A stretch of DNA of 64,000 bases from Akkermansia muciniphila (GCA_945888375.1 CAMCZZ010000013.1:26643-90642); one strand, 5' to 3'; shown: positions 45,477 to 54,585, counted from the stretch's first letter. The notes: generated by a model not told the origin, from the sequence alone. A program made the numbers and translations.

Positions 45477-47285
45477 CTATCGCGCGCGCAGGTCAAGCGG
45501 CAGGCGCGCGTAGACCCCTCGGGGATCGTTGAAGCCGGCGAGTTCACGCAATTGTGACCCGGCTCGGCGCACGAGGTCACCGAGCGGCCCGCGCAGGCCG
45601 GCCGCAAAACGAGCCTCGGGCGACTCCCCCTCTTCAATCATCTCCGCCAGCGCCTCGGCCAGCGGACGCGTGGAAGGGTATTCCTCGATGGCTGGGGCGC
45701 CCTCGATCTGGGCCAGCTTGGCGGCATGGGCGATGGCGGCTTCGAGGCCGCCGATCTCGTCCACCAATCCGAGCTCGACCGCCCGGGCACCGGTCCAAAC
45801 CCGCCCTTGGGCGATTTCCTGCACCGCTGCTTTTTCAAGACCGCGGCCCTCCGAAACACGGAGCAGAAACTCGTCGTAAGTCCGGTCAACGAGCCGCTGG
45901 AAAACCGCCAGCTCCGCCGGGCTCTTGGCCCGAGCCGACGTCAAAAGGCCGGCCTTCTCGCCGGTGGTCACCCGATCCCAGGTCAGGCCGATCGAGCCGC
46001 CCAGTTTTTCCACGTCGAACTGGAGACCGAACACCCCGATCGAGCCCGTAATGGTCGTGGGTTCGGCATAAAGGCGCTCCCCGAAGGTCGCGATCCAGTA
46101 GCCCCCCGAGGCGGCGTAGCTGCCCATCGAGACGATCAAGGGCTTGGCGGCACGCAGCAAACGCAGCTCCCGGAGCATCTCCTCGGCCGCGCTGGCCGAT
46201 CCACCGGGACTGTTGACGCGCAAAACCACCGCCGCCACCTCGTCGTCCTCGCGCAAGGCCCGCAGCTGCCGGGCGTAGGCCGCTCCGCCCACCTGACCAT
46301 CCCGCCCTTCGCCATCCACGATCTCTCCCTCGGCATAGACCACCGCGATCTTTCCCTGCGGACGCAGGACGGGCTCGAGGGTCTTTAAATAGGCCGGCAA
46401 GGCGATTTGCAGAAACGAGGCCCCGGCCTCCACGCCGGTTTCCGTGCGCAGTTGATCGAGCACCTCGTCCCGGTAGCCGACCTTGCTGATGAGCCCGGCC
46501 GCTAAAGCTGCTTCGGGCGGGATCAGCCCCTCCGCATCGACCAGCGCCTGTAACCTGGCCGGCTCCATGCCACGATCCAACGCGATCTCATCGCGCAGAT
46601 TCACCCAGAGACCTTGCAAGAGCTCCGTGAGCTGCTCGCGATTTTCGGGACTCAGGTCGGTGCGGATGTAGGGCTCGACCGCGCCCTTGTATTTGCCGGA
46701 ACGCGTCACCTGCACGCCGATACCCCATTTCTCAAATGCCCCCGCATAGAACATCGGCTCGCTCGCCAGACCAGGCAGGACCACCAGGCCGAAGGGATTG
46801 AGCACCAGCTCGCCCGCGCCCGCCGCGAGGTAGAGCTCGGTCGTGCCGACTTCGTCAAAGTAGGCCTTCACCGGCTTGCCCGCCGTCTTCACCTCACCCA
46901 AAGCCGCGCGCAGCTCGCGCAACGCCGCGAACCCCGTGCCGTAGCCCTCAGGGGAAAAAGCGCCGGTGATGAAAACGCCGCGGATGCGATCATCCACCGC
47001 CGCCTGACGCAGTCCGGCGCAGGCGTGGCGCAACGAAAGCGCCTGCGGGCCTTCCCCCTGGAGCAACCAGCCCAACCCCGCCTGATCCACCAAAGGGGGC
47101 GCATCGGTAAGATTTAGCCCGTCGAGATTTAGCACCAGATAAGCGCCCTCTTCCACCACGACCACGCCCTTTTCCGAAAGGCTGGATAGCGCCGCGAGCC
47201 CACCCACCAGCAGCACCACCGCGAGGAAGCAAAAGGCCGCGAGCCCGAGCAGCGTGCCAACAAAAGAAGCGAAAAAAGCTTTCAT
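45477..47285 (-). CDS. sppA: Signal peptide peptidase SppA, 67-kDa type
   Basis: A 602-residue membrane-anchored serine protease that clears cleaved signal peptides. One N-terminal helix (LLGLAAFCFLAVVLLVGGLA) is followed by tandem S49 domains. The catalytic lysine is expected in TRSGKYKGAVEPY of the N-terminal half and the serine in VSMGSYAASGGYWIA of the C-terminal half, the Ser-Lys arrangement of E. coli-type SppA. The ATG at 47285 begins just before the helix; the frame extends 14 codons upstream into the promoter. sufT begins 14 bases downstream. Confidence 0.93.
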   Translation of the reverse strand: MKAFFASFVGTLLGLAAFCFLAVVLLVGGLAALSSLSEKGVVVVEEGAYLVLNLDGLNLTDAPPLVDQAGLGWLLQGEGPQALSLRHACAGLRQAAVDDRIRGVFITGAFSPEGYGTGFAALRELRAALGEVKTAGKPVKAYFDEVGTTELYLAAGAGELVLNPFGLVVLPGLASEPMFYAGAFEKWGIGVQVTRSGKYKGAVEPYIRTDLSPENREQLTELLQGLWVNLRDEIALDRGMEPARLQALVDAEGLIPPEAALAAGLISKVGYRDEVLDQLRTETGVEAGASFLQIALPAYLKTLEPVLRPQGKIAVVYAEGEIVDGEGRDGQVGGAAYARQLRALREDDEVAAVVLRVNSPGGSASAAEEMLRELRLLRAAKPLIVSMGSYAASGGYWIATFGERLYAEPTTITGSIGVFGLQFDVEKLGGSIGLTWDRVTTGEKAGLLTSARAKSPAELAVFQRLVDRTYDEFLLRVSEGRGLEKAAVQEIAQGRVWTGARAVELGLVDEIGGLEAAIAHAAKLAQIEGAPAIEEYPSTRPLAEALAEMIEEGESPEARFAAGLRGPLGDLVRRAGSQLRELAGFNDPRGVYARLPLDLRAR

Positions 47286-47419
47286 TCCAGCTAGGTTAGG
47301 TTCCCCCCTTCCCGCGCGGCGAGCCACATCTGTCTATCCGTAAAAACGGCCCCTTCGCCCCGAAAACGTCACCTGTTCCGGGCTTTGCAGCCGTCGTTTG
47401 GCCAGCCAACCTAAACACC

Positions 47420-48949
47420 ATGGACGAACCCGCAGCCACTCTCCTGACGACCAATCGCAAAGCCCTCACAATCAATCTGGATGACTCGAAATACGGCACC
47501 TTCGCCGAGATCGGGGCCGGTCAGGAAGTGGCGCGGGTCTTTTTCCAAGCCGGCGGAGCCGCCGGCACCATCGCCAAGTCGATGTCGGCCTACGACATGA
47601 CCTTCAGCGATGCCATCTACGGCAAGGCCCCCCGCTACGTCTCCCGCGAGCGACTCGTGACGATGCTCGATCACGAATACGAGCTGCTGGTCGCCCGCCT
47701 GGGGGAAAAGCGCGGCGCCACCACCAAGTTTTTCGTGTTCGCCGACACCGTGGCCGCCAAAGCGTATAAGGGGAACAACGAGTGCCACGGCTGGATGGGC
47801 ATCCGCTTCCAACCGGCGCCGGGCGAGGCCACCCCCAGCGATGTGATGCTGCACGTCCGCATGTGGGATAAGGACAACGTCCGCCAACAGGAAGCCATTG
47901 GCATCGTGGGCACCAACCTCATCTACGCCGCCTTCTACCTCCGCGAAAACCTGGACAAATTCATCGCCTCCCTCGCCGACAACGTCGGCTCCGACCGCAT
48001 AGAGATCGACATGCTGAAGTTCTCCGGGCCGGCCTTCGCCACAGCCGACAACCGGCTGATGTCCCTCCACCTCGTCCGCCACGGACTCACCAACGCCGTG
48101 ATGTTCGGGCCGAACGGCGACGTGCTCCAGCCCTCCGAGGTCCTCTATAAAAAAGCCATCTTGGTCGAGCGCGGCAGCTTCCGCCCGGTCACCCACGTGA
48201 ATGTCGATATGATCAACTGCGCCACCGCGCAGTTCCTCCAAGAGCCCGCCGTGCAAGGCAAGGACATGATCGTGTTGATGGAGATCACCATGAACAACCT
48301 GCTCGCCGACGGCGCACTCGACGCGGACGATTTCCTCTCCCGGGTCGATATGCTGGGCGACATCGGCTGCACCGTGCTGATATCTAACTACAGCGAATAC
48401 TACCGGCTAACTTCCTACTTCCGCCGCTATTCGAAGGAGATGATCGGCGTCGCCATGGGCATCAACAACCTGCTGGAGATCTTTAACGAGAAATACTACG
48501 AACACCTCGAAGGCGGCATCCTCGAGAACTTCGGCCGCCTGTTCCGCAACAGCGTCCGCCTCTACGTGTATCCGATGCAGCGCGCCGCCTACGATCGCTA
48601 CCTCGATACCGGCCATCACGCCGCCCCGCCGGCCGGCGCCGAAGGCACCACCCCGCGCCCCCCTGCCATCGGCGCCGCCCCCTTCGCCCGCGAAGTGTTG
48701 ATCAACGCCCGCAACGTCCAGGTCGCCCCCCACCTGCGCAATCTCTACGAACATCTGCTAGAAAATCACTACCTCGAGTGCATCGTTGGGTTTAACCACG
48801 ATATCCTCGATATCTTCTCGCGCGATGTCCTGGATCGCATCCGCGCCGGCGACAAACGATGGGAGAGCATGGTTCCCGCCCCAGTGGTCGCCGCGATCAA
48901 ACGCCGGGGCCTCTTCGGCCATCCAGCCGCCGCGCTTGCCCGCGCCTAG
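47420..48949 (+). CDS. Conserved protein of unknown function, about 500 residues
   Basis: A soluble 509-residue protein without signal peptide or membrane helices. It belongs to a strongly conserved family that I know mainly from Bacteroidota and Verrucomicrobiota genomes, where names such as TonB-dependent receptor are attached without support: this sequence has no barrel or plug. Conserved-looking stretches include YGTFAEIGAGQEVARVFFQA, SAYDMTFSDAIYGK, ECHGWMGIRFQ, LQPSEVLYKKAILVERGSFR, LMEITMNNLLA and LISNYSEYYRL. The last 100 residues (after YDRYLDTGHH) include a proline/alanine linker and a region likely to be variable. No catalytic motif is evident. It is divergent from sppA and overlaps the convergent gspM end by four bases. 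Confidence 0.75.
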   Translation: MDEPAATLLTTNRKALTINLDDSKYGTFAEIGAGQEVARVFFQAGGAAGTIAKSMSAYDMTFSDAIYGKAPRYVSRERLVTMLDHEYELLVARLGEKRGATTKFFVFADTVAAKAYKGNNECHGWMGIRFQPAPGEATPSDVMLHVRMWDKDNVRQQEAIGIVGTNLIYAAFYLRENLDKFIASLADNVGSDRIEIDMLKFSGPAFATADNRLMSLHLVRHGLTNAVMFGPNGDVLQPSEVLYKKAILVERGSFRPVTHVNVDMINCATAQFLQEPAVQGKDMIVLMEITMNNLLADGALDADDFLSRVDMLGDIGCTVLISNYSEYYRLTSYFRRYSKEMIGVAMGINNLLEIFNEKYYEHLEGGILENFGRLFRNSVRLYVYPMQRAAYDRYLDTGHHAAPPAGAEGTTPRPPAIGAAPFAREVLINARNVQVAPHLRNLYEHLLENHYLECIVGFNHDILDIFSRDVLDRIRAGDKRWESMVPAPVVAAIKRRGLFGHPAAALARA

Positions 48950-49542
48950 GCCTTGGGCGGGGTCGGCGCCGCGGGCGCGGCTGGCTTGGGGGTTGCGGCC
49001 CGGCCGGCGGCCTCGCCCAGCAACTCGACCGAGGTCACCTGCAGCGTGACGTTGATCATGCCCGGCGCACTGCGGTCACCCTGCACCGAGATCTGCTCCA
49101 AACCGAGATAAGGCGCCTTGCTGGCCAGTTCCTGGTAGAAACGGATGACCGCGGCGAGCTCCGCCTTGCGCATCGACACCTGCATGGTGTGCACCGCGAA
49201 CTGGGCCGAACGCTGGGTGCGGGGCGGCTCCGTGACCACGCCCAGCCCCGAGCGCTTGGCCATGCCGAGCACCTCGGCCACCAGAAAAGTGGCGTCGTAG
49301 GTCTTCGAACCGTCTAGGTTGCGCGCCGCGGCAGTAGCGGCGGCCTCGATCGCGTCCCGGTTACCCAGCCAGATTGCCTGGGTCGCCAACTCGGCTTCAG
49401 CAGCGCGAAACTTGCGCAGGTTGGCGCTGAGATTATCAAAGGCCGAAGACAACCAGATCGCCGCTCCCAGGCCCACAAAGGCGAGCACGAGCAGTTTTTC
49501 CCGCAACAAACGACTCAGGAACCAGACGCGGAGGAGATTCAC
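48946..49542 (-). CDS. gspM: Type II secretion GspM-like protein
   Basis: A 198-residue bitopic inner-membrane protein: N-terminal helix LLVLAFVGLGAAIWLSSAF, a coiled-coil-like stretch (LRKFRAAEAELATQAIWL), then a ferredoxin-like periplasmic domain (FAVHTMQVSMRKAELAAVIR, LEQISVQGD) as in GspM/PilO. The C-terminus is a proline/alanine-rich tail. It forms the assembly platform with GspL. The GTG start overlaps the gspL stop (GTGA). It is the last gene of the operon. Confidence 0.8.
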   Translation of the reverse strand: MNLLRVWFLSRLLREKLLVLAFVGLGAAIWLSSAFDNLSANLRKFRAAEAELATQAIWLGNRDAIEAAATAAARNLDGSKTYDATFLVAEVLGMAKRSGLGVVTEPPRTQRSAQFAVHTMQVSMRKAELAAVIRFYQELASKAPYLGLEQISVQGDRSAPGMINVTLQVTSVELLGEAAGRAATPKPAAPAAPTPPKA

Positions 49543-50663
49543 AGCGCACCGCCTTTCTTCAGGACGTCAGGCTTGAACTCGAGCGCCAGGATGAAGCTCG
49601 TCACCCCGTCACGCGCCCGCACCTCGCGAGTCTGCACACTGGCCAAGGCCGGCAGCGCCTTCAGCGCATTGGCATAAGCCCCCACATCCTCGGGGTTTAC
49701 CGCCTGAGCCTCGACCTCCAGACCGAGCAGGCCCCGGGTGACGAGCCGCTGAAACACCACCGATTCCGGCCGTGGAGGGTTGATCGTTGCCATCATTTCA
49801 AAGGGCATCAGGCGCTTCTCGCTCAACTCGGCAATCCGGTTGGCCAGCATCTGGGCCGCATCGATCTGCGCCACCAGCGGCTTCTGCGCCACGACCTGCG
49901 CTTCGCGTCGGCTGGTGAAAAAACCAAGACCGCCCGAGCCGGTCTGCAGCAAAGCCGCCAAGGCGAGCAAAGCCGCCGCACCGAGCAGACCGCGCCAGAG
50001 CCAGTGGTCGCGCACCCCCGCCCGGCGTCGCGCGGCCAAAAATTCGGGGTCGCGCACGTCCGCACCCGCCGTCCAAGCCAACGGCAAGAGGGCGACCGGG
50101 CGCCCCCCCTCAGAGACCGTAAACTCGCCCTCCCCGCTGGCCGCGAGGGTGTATTGCTCCGCCAGTTCCTTGACCTCGACGTCCGCCGCCAGGCCCGCGC
50201 GCGCCCGCACTTCGTCCAGCACGGCCGCCACCTGTTCCGGACCCCCGGCACGCACGAGCACCGCCGCCGGCAAATCTTCGCCCCCCACCCAGCCCAGAGC
50301 CGTCAACCGGCCCTCGGCCGCGTGCAGCGTCACGCCTGCCCCGGCCGGCTTGATCGCGAGCAGTGGCACGAAATCCGGCGTAACCAAGGCGGCAATGTCC
50401 CAAAGATCCGTATCCACCGCCTCGAAGCGCCGGCGAAAAGCCGCAAAAACCAGCGCCGAACGACCATCCGCCGCCGGGAGATGGCCGTGGTAAAGCTGAT
50501 CAGGCGGAAACGGCGCCATGCCCTCCAGCGCGAGCGTCACCTGTGCCTCGAGCGGTTCGCCCTCGGCCAGCGCGACCCGGCGCACGAAAAAGGCGTCGCC
50601 GCGCGCGAGCACGACCGGCGGGGGTGGCAGGGCGGAAGGCAGATACTGGGTAAGGACGGACAT
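49539..50663 (-). CDS. gspL: Type II secretion GspL-like protein
   Basis: A 374-residue protein with a divergent cytoplasmic actin-like domain (1-220), one membrane helix (WLWRGLLGAAALLALAALLQ) and a periplasmic ferredoxin-like domain (VVFQRLVTRGLLGLEVEAQA...FILALEFKP). This is the GspL layout, also found as PilM-PilN fusions. It would recruit the secretion ATPase GspE, which is not in this window. The ATG at 50663 shares one base with the gspK stop (TGATG). The N-terminal half is low in similarity and assigned mainly by layout and position. Confidence 0.8.
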   Translation of the reverse strand: MSVLTQYLPSALPPPPVVLARGDAFFVRRVALAEGEPLEAQVTLALEGMAPFPPDQLYHGHLPAADGRSALVFAAFRRRFEAVDTDLWDIAALVTPDFVPLLAIKPAGAGVTLHAAEGRLTALGWVGGEDLPAAVLVRAGGPEQVAAVLDEVRARAGLAADVEVKELAEQYTLAASGEGEFTVSEGGRPVALLPLAWTAGADVRDPEFLAARRRAGVRDHWLWRGLLGAAALLALAALLQTGSGGLGFFTSRREAQVVAQKPLVAQIDAAQMLANRIAELSEKRLMPFEMMATINPPRPESVVFQRLVTRGLLGLEVEAQAVNPEDVGAYANALKALPALASVQTREVRARDGVTSFILALEFKPDVLKKGGAL

Positions 50664-51901
50664 CAAAGTGAGGTAGGTTCAGCTTCTGGGGCGGGCATCG
50701 GCGGCGGGGCGGCGGTTTCCACGAGTTCAAGGATGCTAAACGGGTAGTCCAACTTTTCCGCTGCGCCATTGCCATCCGACGCCGCATTTCCAGCCGCCCC
50801 CCGGCGCCCGGCCCGCCCGCCCGGCGCCGGCTTGTCTTCAGCTGGCTTCGCACCGGCCTTGGTTTTTTTACCCGCCGCCCCCGGTTCGCCGGCGGCATTG
50901 CCCTGGTTGGCCCCGGCTGCATTCGGGGTTTCCTCTCCGGGCCGGGCCAACTCGGGCAGGGCCACCCCCTCGGCCAGCCCGAGCAGGGCTTGCAGCGTCA
51001 TGGCCGCAGCCCCCTCACGCACGGTGACGGTGACGTGCAGGAGTTTGATCGAGGCATCCAGTCCCTTGACGTCCACATTCGCCCCGATCACGCCGGTGAC
51101 GTCCTCCAGAGTGCGAAACCAGGGCGGCGAACCCGGCTTGCGCCCCGTCTTGCCCGCCCGGTAGCCGGCGAGTTGCTGCGCCTGGGTCTCATCCCAGCCC
51201 CGGGCCGTGCCGAGGGCCGGAGCGAGGGAATTCACGTTGGTGGCCTCGAAATCATACAGGGAAACATTCTCCCGCAGCGCCGCGCCGAAGGGCGTGAGCA
51301 TACCCTCTTCGTCATAAACATAGTCACGCGCCACCCGCACCGCCTTGAGTTCATCCCAGGACCGCAGGGAACGTTTCGGCACGCTGATCGGGGGGTCATC
51401 GCGCTCGTAGCGGGAGGCCTCAGCCTCGATGTCCTGCGGCAGATGATTCTCCTTGCTCCACGCAAAAAGTCCGTCGGCGAAACGCTTGGCATCGTTGTCC
51501 CCGAGCCCGAGCGCGCGGGACAGCTCGACCAGTTCCTCGAACTGCATGCCCGGCAGGGAGGCCTTGCCGCTCTCATCTTGGAAAAGATAACTGACCGTGA
51601 CGCCTTCGCGCGGGGACTCGCCGGCATAGGTGTAGGGGTCGTTCCAGCCCTGGCCGGGGTCGTTGAGCTGGTCGTCATCGACCTCCTTGATCTCCGCCAT
51701 CACGGCCAGGAGCGTCTCCAGCGCCCCGTAGGCATCCTCGCGCAACCGCTCGCGATCCGCCCGCCGAGTGGCGAGGGTGAGCTCGACCGCGCTGCTCTCC
51801 ATGAATTTCACCAGCATCAGCGAGGCCAGCAAGAGTGTGACCAGCACCACCACGATGACCGAGCCGCGCCGGCTCCGGGAAAAAATTACACGTGTGGTCA
51901 T
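50663..51901 (-). CDS. gspK: Type II secretion minor pseudopilin GspK
   Basis: A large minor pseudopilin of 412 residues that caps the pseudopilus with GspI and GspJ. The N-terminus SRRGSVIVVVLVTLLLASLMLV is a prepilin-like helix following RRG; the +5 glutamate is absent, as is normal for GspK. The alpha domain shows DESGKASLPGMQFEELVELS (the usual DE-xGK-x-N/L region) and WDELKAVR. An unusual feature is a low-complexity insert of about 75 residues rich in A, G, K and P before the last 30 residues (positions about 50760-50960). The ATG at 51901 starts the prepilin leader; the longer frame to 52096 runs through gspJ. Confidence 0.88.
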   Translation of the reverse strand: MTTRVIFSRSRRGSVIVVVLVTLLLASLMLVKFMESSAVELTLATRRADRERLREDAYGALETLLAVMAEIKEVDDDQLNDPGQGWNDPYTYAGESPREGVTVSYLFQDESGKASLPGMQFEELVELSRALGLGDNDAKRFADGLFAWSKENHLPQDIEAEASRYERDDPPISVPKRSLRSWDELKAVRVARDYVYDEEGMLTPFGAALRENVSLYDFEATNVNSLAPALGTARGWDETQAQQLAGYRAGKTGRKPGSPPWFRTLEDVTGVIGANVDVKGLDASIKLLHVTVTVREGAAAMTLQALLGLAEGVALPELARPGEETPNAAGANQGNAAGEPGAAGKKTKAGAKPAEDKPAPGGRAGRRGAAGNAASDGNGAAEKLDYPFSILELVETAAPPPMPAPEAEPTSL

Positions 51902-51902
51902 A

Positions 51903-52565
51903 TTAGTAGTCCGTCGCCCCTTCCCCGCGCACCGGCACGCGCAGCACTCGCTCGGCGGTGAGGTTGTTGTGGGCGAAACGCAGCCGCAGGCGCCTCGGCA
52001 GCAGGTAGGAACCGTCGGGCTCGCGCTTGGGCTCCTCCAGCGTCTCCCAGCGCTTGAAACTCTCGTCATAATAATCCCAGCCCATCGAAGCCACAAAAGG
52101 CGAAACCACCACGACCCGCGGCGCCTCCTGCTCGCGCCGCAACTCCAGGACCGACTGCCAGTGAAGGATCAGTCCCTTGCCCTGCGGATCGACCGTAAAC
52201 GAGAGCTCCACATCGGGGATCGCGGCGCCCGGCCACGAGAGAAGACGCCCTCCCTCGGCCAGGGTGAAACACAACTCGGGGACCTCGCCTCCGTTCTCCT
52301 GCTTCACCTCTTTGATCGCCAGCCCGTCGCCACCCGGCCCGAGCACCGCCGCGCGGAGCAGTTCCTCGACATGGGCCGAGACGGCGCGGCAGTGCTGGCC
52401 GAAGAGCCGTTCGTCGCGCCCTTTGCCCCAGACCTCGGCCATCGAAAAAACAAAGATGTTCAAGGCCACCAACAGCGAGCCCAGCAAGGCCAGCGCCAGC
52501 AAGACCTCCACCAAAGTGAAGGCCCGCGCACGGCGGTAACCCAAAGTATCACGGTGGCGGTTCAT
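51903..52565 (-). CDS. gspJ: Type II secretion minor pseudopilin GspJ
   Basis: A 220-residue minor pseudopilin. The prepilin signal RRARAFTLVEVLLALALLGS has the cleavage context A|FTLVE with glutamate at +5. The globular part ends GSYLLPRRLRLRFAHNNLTA, a typical GspJ finish. The ATG at 52565 overlaps the gspI stop (ATGA), and its own stop is one base before gspK. The much longer open frame to 53039 crosses gspI and is not real. Confidence 0.9.
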   Translation of the reverse strand: MNRHRDTLGYRRARAFTLVEVLLALALLGSLLVALNIFVFSMAEVWGKGRDERLFGQHCRAVSAHVEELLRAAVLGPGGDGLAIKEVKQENGGEVPELCFTLAEGGRLLSWPGAAIPDVELSFTVDPQGKGLILHWQSVLELRREQEAPRVVVVSPFVASMGWDYYDESFKRWETLEEPKREPDGSYLLPRRLRLRFAHNNLTAERVLRVPVRGEGATDY

Positions 52566-53032
52566 CGGAGCGCCTCCCGTTCGCGTTTCAGCCGGTCCCT
52601 GGCTTTGCGGCGCAGCTCTTCCCGCTCGGCCGGAATGGACCAGGTTGGGCGCAGGAGGCGGAGCTTGGCCCGAGTCCGGACGAGGTCGCCACCACCGGCC
52701 GGCGGCGGGGCGTTGAGCTCGATTTCCACCTCGAAAAGATCGCTGACACCGGTCGGAGTAATGACCGCTCGCCAGGTGGCGCTGCGACCGTCCGGGAGCA
52801 CCACGTCGCCCCCCTGCTCGGCCACCGCACGGTCCGGCTCGGCCAACAACACCGCCCGCGCCCATTGCATATCGTCGCCCGAGCCATCCCGTGCCTTCAG
52901 CGCGGCATGCAACTGGATGAGGTTGACGTAGGCCGCGCCGAGCGCGACCGCCGCCAGGGCAAAGATGGCCAGGGCGACCAACACCTCGACCAAGGTAAAG
53001 GCCCGGCCGGGCCTGCGGGCACCACGAGTCAC
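52562..53032 (-). CDS. gspI: Type II secretion minor pseudopilin GspI
   Basis: A 156-residue minor pseudopilin with the prepilin signal RRPGRAFTLVEVLVALAIFA (cleavage A|FTLVE). The globular domain contains WRAVITPTGVSDLFEVEIEL, then a charged C-terminal tail (EREELRRKARDRLKREREAL) longer than usual and probably a helix. The start is GTG 53032, overlapping the gspH stop (GTGA). It forms the pseudopilus tip with GspJ and GspK. Confidence 0.88.
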   Translation of the reverse strand: MTRGARRPGRAFTLVEVLVALAIFALAAVALGAAYVNLIQLHAALKARDGSGDDMQWARAVLLAEPDRAVAEQGGDVVLPDGRSATWRAVITPTGVSDLFEVEIELNAPPPAGGGDLVRTRAKLRLLRPTWSIPAEREELRRKARDRLKREREALR

Positions 53033-53547
53033 AAGCCACCTCCCGCCTGGCCGGCCGGCAGCGGCGCGGCCGTCCACGGATCGATCACCAAGACCCGCCG
53101 CGCCTCCTTCTGCCGGATCTGCACCCGCGCCGGATCACAGGAACCATCGGGATAAAACCGCATGCGCTCGAGGGGATACTCCTCGAGCTGGCCGCCGATC
53201 AGGGAAGCCCGGCCAAACTCGGCCTTGATCACGCGGACGCGCGGACCGCCCTCGCGCAAGGGGAGGACCTCGACCTCATCCGCCCCCCAGAGAAAACCCT
53301 GGTCGTCGGGCAACTGGACTACCTCGATGATCTGTCCGGTTTCCACCGCCCGCCCGCGCACTTTTTGGAAAAGCGCGAGCAGCGCGGTCTCCGGGTCCTG
53401 CTCCTTGTTGGCGTCGAGCAGCGAGACCGCCCCGCCGATCAGCACCGTGCCAAGCAAGGCGATGAGCAGCAGGACAAGCAGGATCTCCAGGAGCGTAAAG
53501 CCCCGCCGACCCGCGGGAAATGCGCGTGCGCGGCGCACCCGGATCAC
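53029..53547 (-). CDS. gspH: Type II secretion minor pseudopilin GspH
   Basis: A 172-residue minor pseudopilin. The prepilin signal is GRRGFTLLEILLVLLLIALL (cleavage G|FTLLE, E at +5). The beta domain (TGQIIEVVQLPDDQGFLW; RMRFYPDGSCDPARVQI) carries the FxPdGs motif common in GspH/FimT. The start is GTG 53547, overlapping the gspG stop (GTGA). It lies between the major pseudopilin and the tip proteins, as in other gsp operons. Confidence 0.9.
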   Translation of the reverse strand: MIRVRRARAFPAGRRGFTLLEILLVLLLIALLGTVLIGGAVSLLDANKEQDPETALLALFQKVRGRAVETGQIIEVVQLPDDQGFLWGADEVEVLPLREGGPRVRVIKAEFGRASLIGGQLEEYPLERMRFYPDGSCDPARVQIRQKEARRVLVIDPWTAAPLPAGQAGGGL

Positions 53548-53990
53548 CAGTTGCCGATGTCGTCCTCGCCCTCGACCTTGTCCGCGCCCTTCGAGAACAC
53601 GTCATAGGAGCCCTTGTTGCGCGTGCCCGGGTATCGGTAGCCGTAAGACTCGCCCCACGGATCAGTGGGCAGCTTGCCGCCCTTGGCCTCGATGTAAGGC
53701 CCCTTCCAGCGGTCCGCCTTGCCGGAAGGCGCAGTGACCAGAGCTTCCAAACCCTCGGCAGTGGAAGGGAAGTCACCGAGGTCGATGCGGTAGCGGACCA
53801 ACGAGGTCTTGATCGAATCGTTGACGAAAATCTTGGCGATGGACGCTTGGCTGTCGCCGAAGATTTTATCGACGTTCTTGACCGCGAGGCCGACAAGCAG
53901 GCCGATGATGGCGAGCACGACAAGAATCTCGAGCAGGGTGAAACCTTGGCGGGCGGCACGCGGCAGACGGGAGCGGAGGTGGGTTAACAT
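53544..53990 (-). CDS. gspG: Type II secretion major pseudopilin GspG
   Basis: The 148-residue main subunit of the pseudopilus. The prepilin leader ends ARQG, followed by FTLLEILVVLAIIGLLVGLA; the conserved GspG features are YRIDLGDFPSTAEGLEALV, W-x-GPYI and DPWGESYGYRYPGTRNKGSYDVFSKGADKVEGEDD (calcium-site loop). This is the clearest proof that the operon is type II secretion and not a type IV pilus. It starts 34 bases after the gspC-like gene. Confidence 0.95.
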   Translation of the reverse strand: MLTHLRSRLPRAARQGFTLLEILVVLAIIGLLVGLAVKNVDKIFGDSQASIAKIFVNDSIKTSLVRYRIDLGDFPSTAEGLEALVTAPSGKADRWKGPYIEAKGGKLPTDPWGESYGYRYPGTRNKGSYDVFSKGADKVEGEDDIGNW

Positions 53991-54024
53991 AGAAAAAAAA
54001 CTTTGGCGATAAACCGGCCCTCAC

Positions 54025-54585
54025 TCACTGCGCCGGCGCAGGGGCGGGGGTCGCGGCGGGGGCCGCTTGGGCGGGCTTCGAGGCGGCGTTGCGCAAAGCC
54101 CGGCGCCGCCGGACCTCGGCGGCGACGGCCTCGAGCCGGCGGCCGTCGGGATTGCTCTGCCCCACCGCGGGAGGCTGGCCGCCGGGCTGCACGGCCGCGA
54201 CCGGTTGAGGCACAGCGACCGCGCCGTTTTGCAAGGTGGCCCGCTTGAGCTGGAGCTTCACCGCCCGGCCGTTTTGCTCGACCTCAAGAAGCGATTCCTG
54301 GGCGTTGTAAGAAAGCACGCGCAAAGGCCCTTCATCCCCCTCGCGAATCCAAAATCCCCGGCTCTGCGCCGAATCAAAGACGCTGTAAGAGGCACCGGTT
54401 TCGTCCACCGCCATGCCGCGGAATTCCAGCGTGCCCTGCTCGGCCGCCGCCTCACCCAGATTGATCTGCGGGCCGGCCAAGGGGGCAAAGGGCGAACGCT
54501 GAAGCAGCGTGCTTAAATCCGCAGCCGGCAAGGCCGGCCCAGCCAGGGCGAGGACAAGAAGAAGGGGGTGGGCGGGGAGTTTCAC
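54025..54585 (-). CDS. GspC-like periplasmic protein heading the gsp operon
   Basis: A 186-residue exported protein (signal LPAHPLLLVLALAGPALPAA) with one domain resembling the homology region of GspC, which couples the inner-membrane platform to the GspD secretin: GTLEFRGMAVDETGASYSVF, then RGFWIREGDEGPLRVLSYNA and LLEVEQNGRAVKLQLKRATL. The C-terminus is a proline/alanine-rich tail with no PDZ domain. A true GspC has an uncleaved membrane helix; here the hydrophobic stretch could serve as signal or anchor. The start is GTG 54585. gspD, E and F are not in the window. Confidence 0.65.
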   Translation of the reverse strand: MKLPAHPLLLVLALAGPALPAADLSTLLQRSPFAPLAGPQINLGEAAAEQGTLEFRGMAVDETGASYSVFDSAQSRGFWIREGDEGPLRVLSYNAQESLLEVEQNGRAVKLQLKRATLQNGAVAVPQPVAAVQPGGQPPAVGQSNPDGRRLEAVAAEVRRRRALRNAASKPAQAAPAATPAPAPAQ

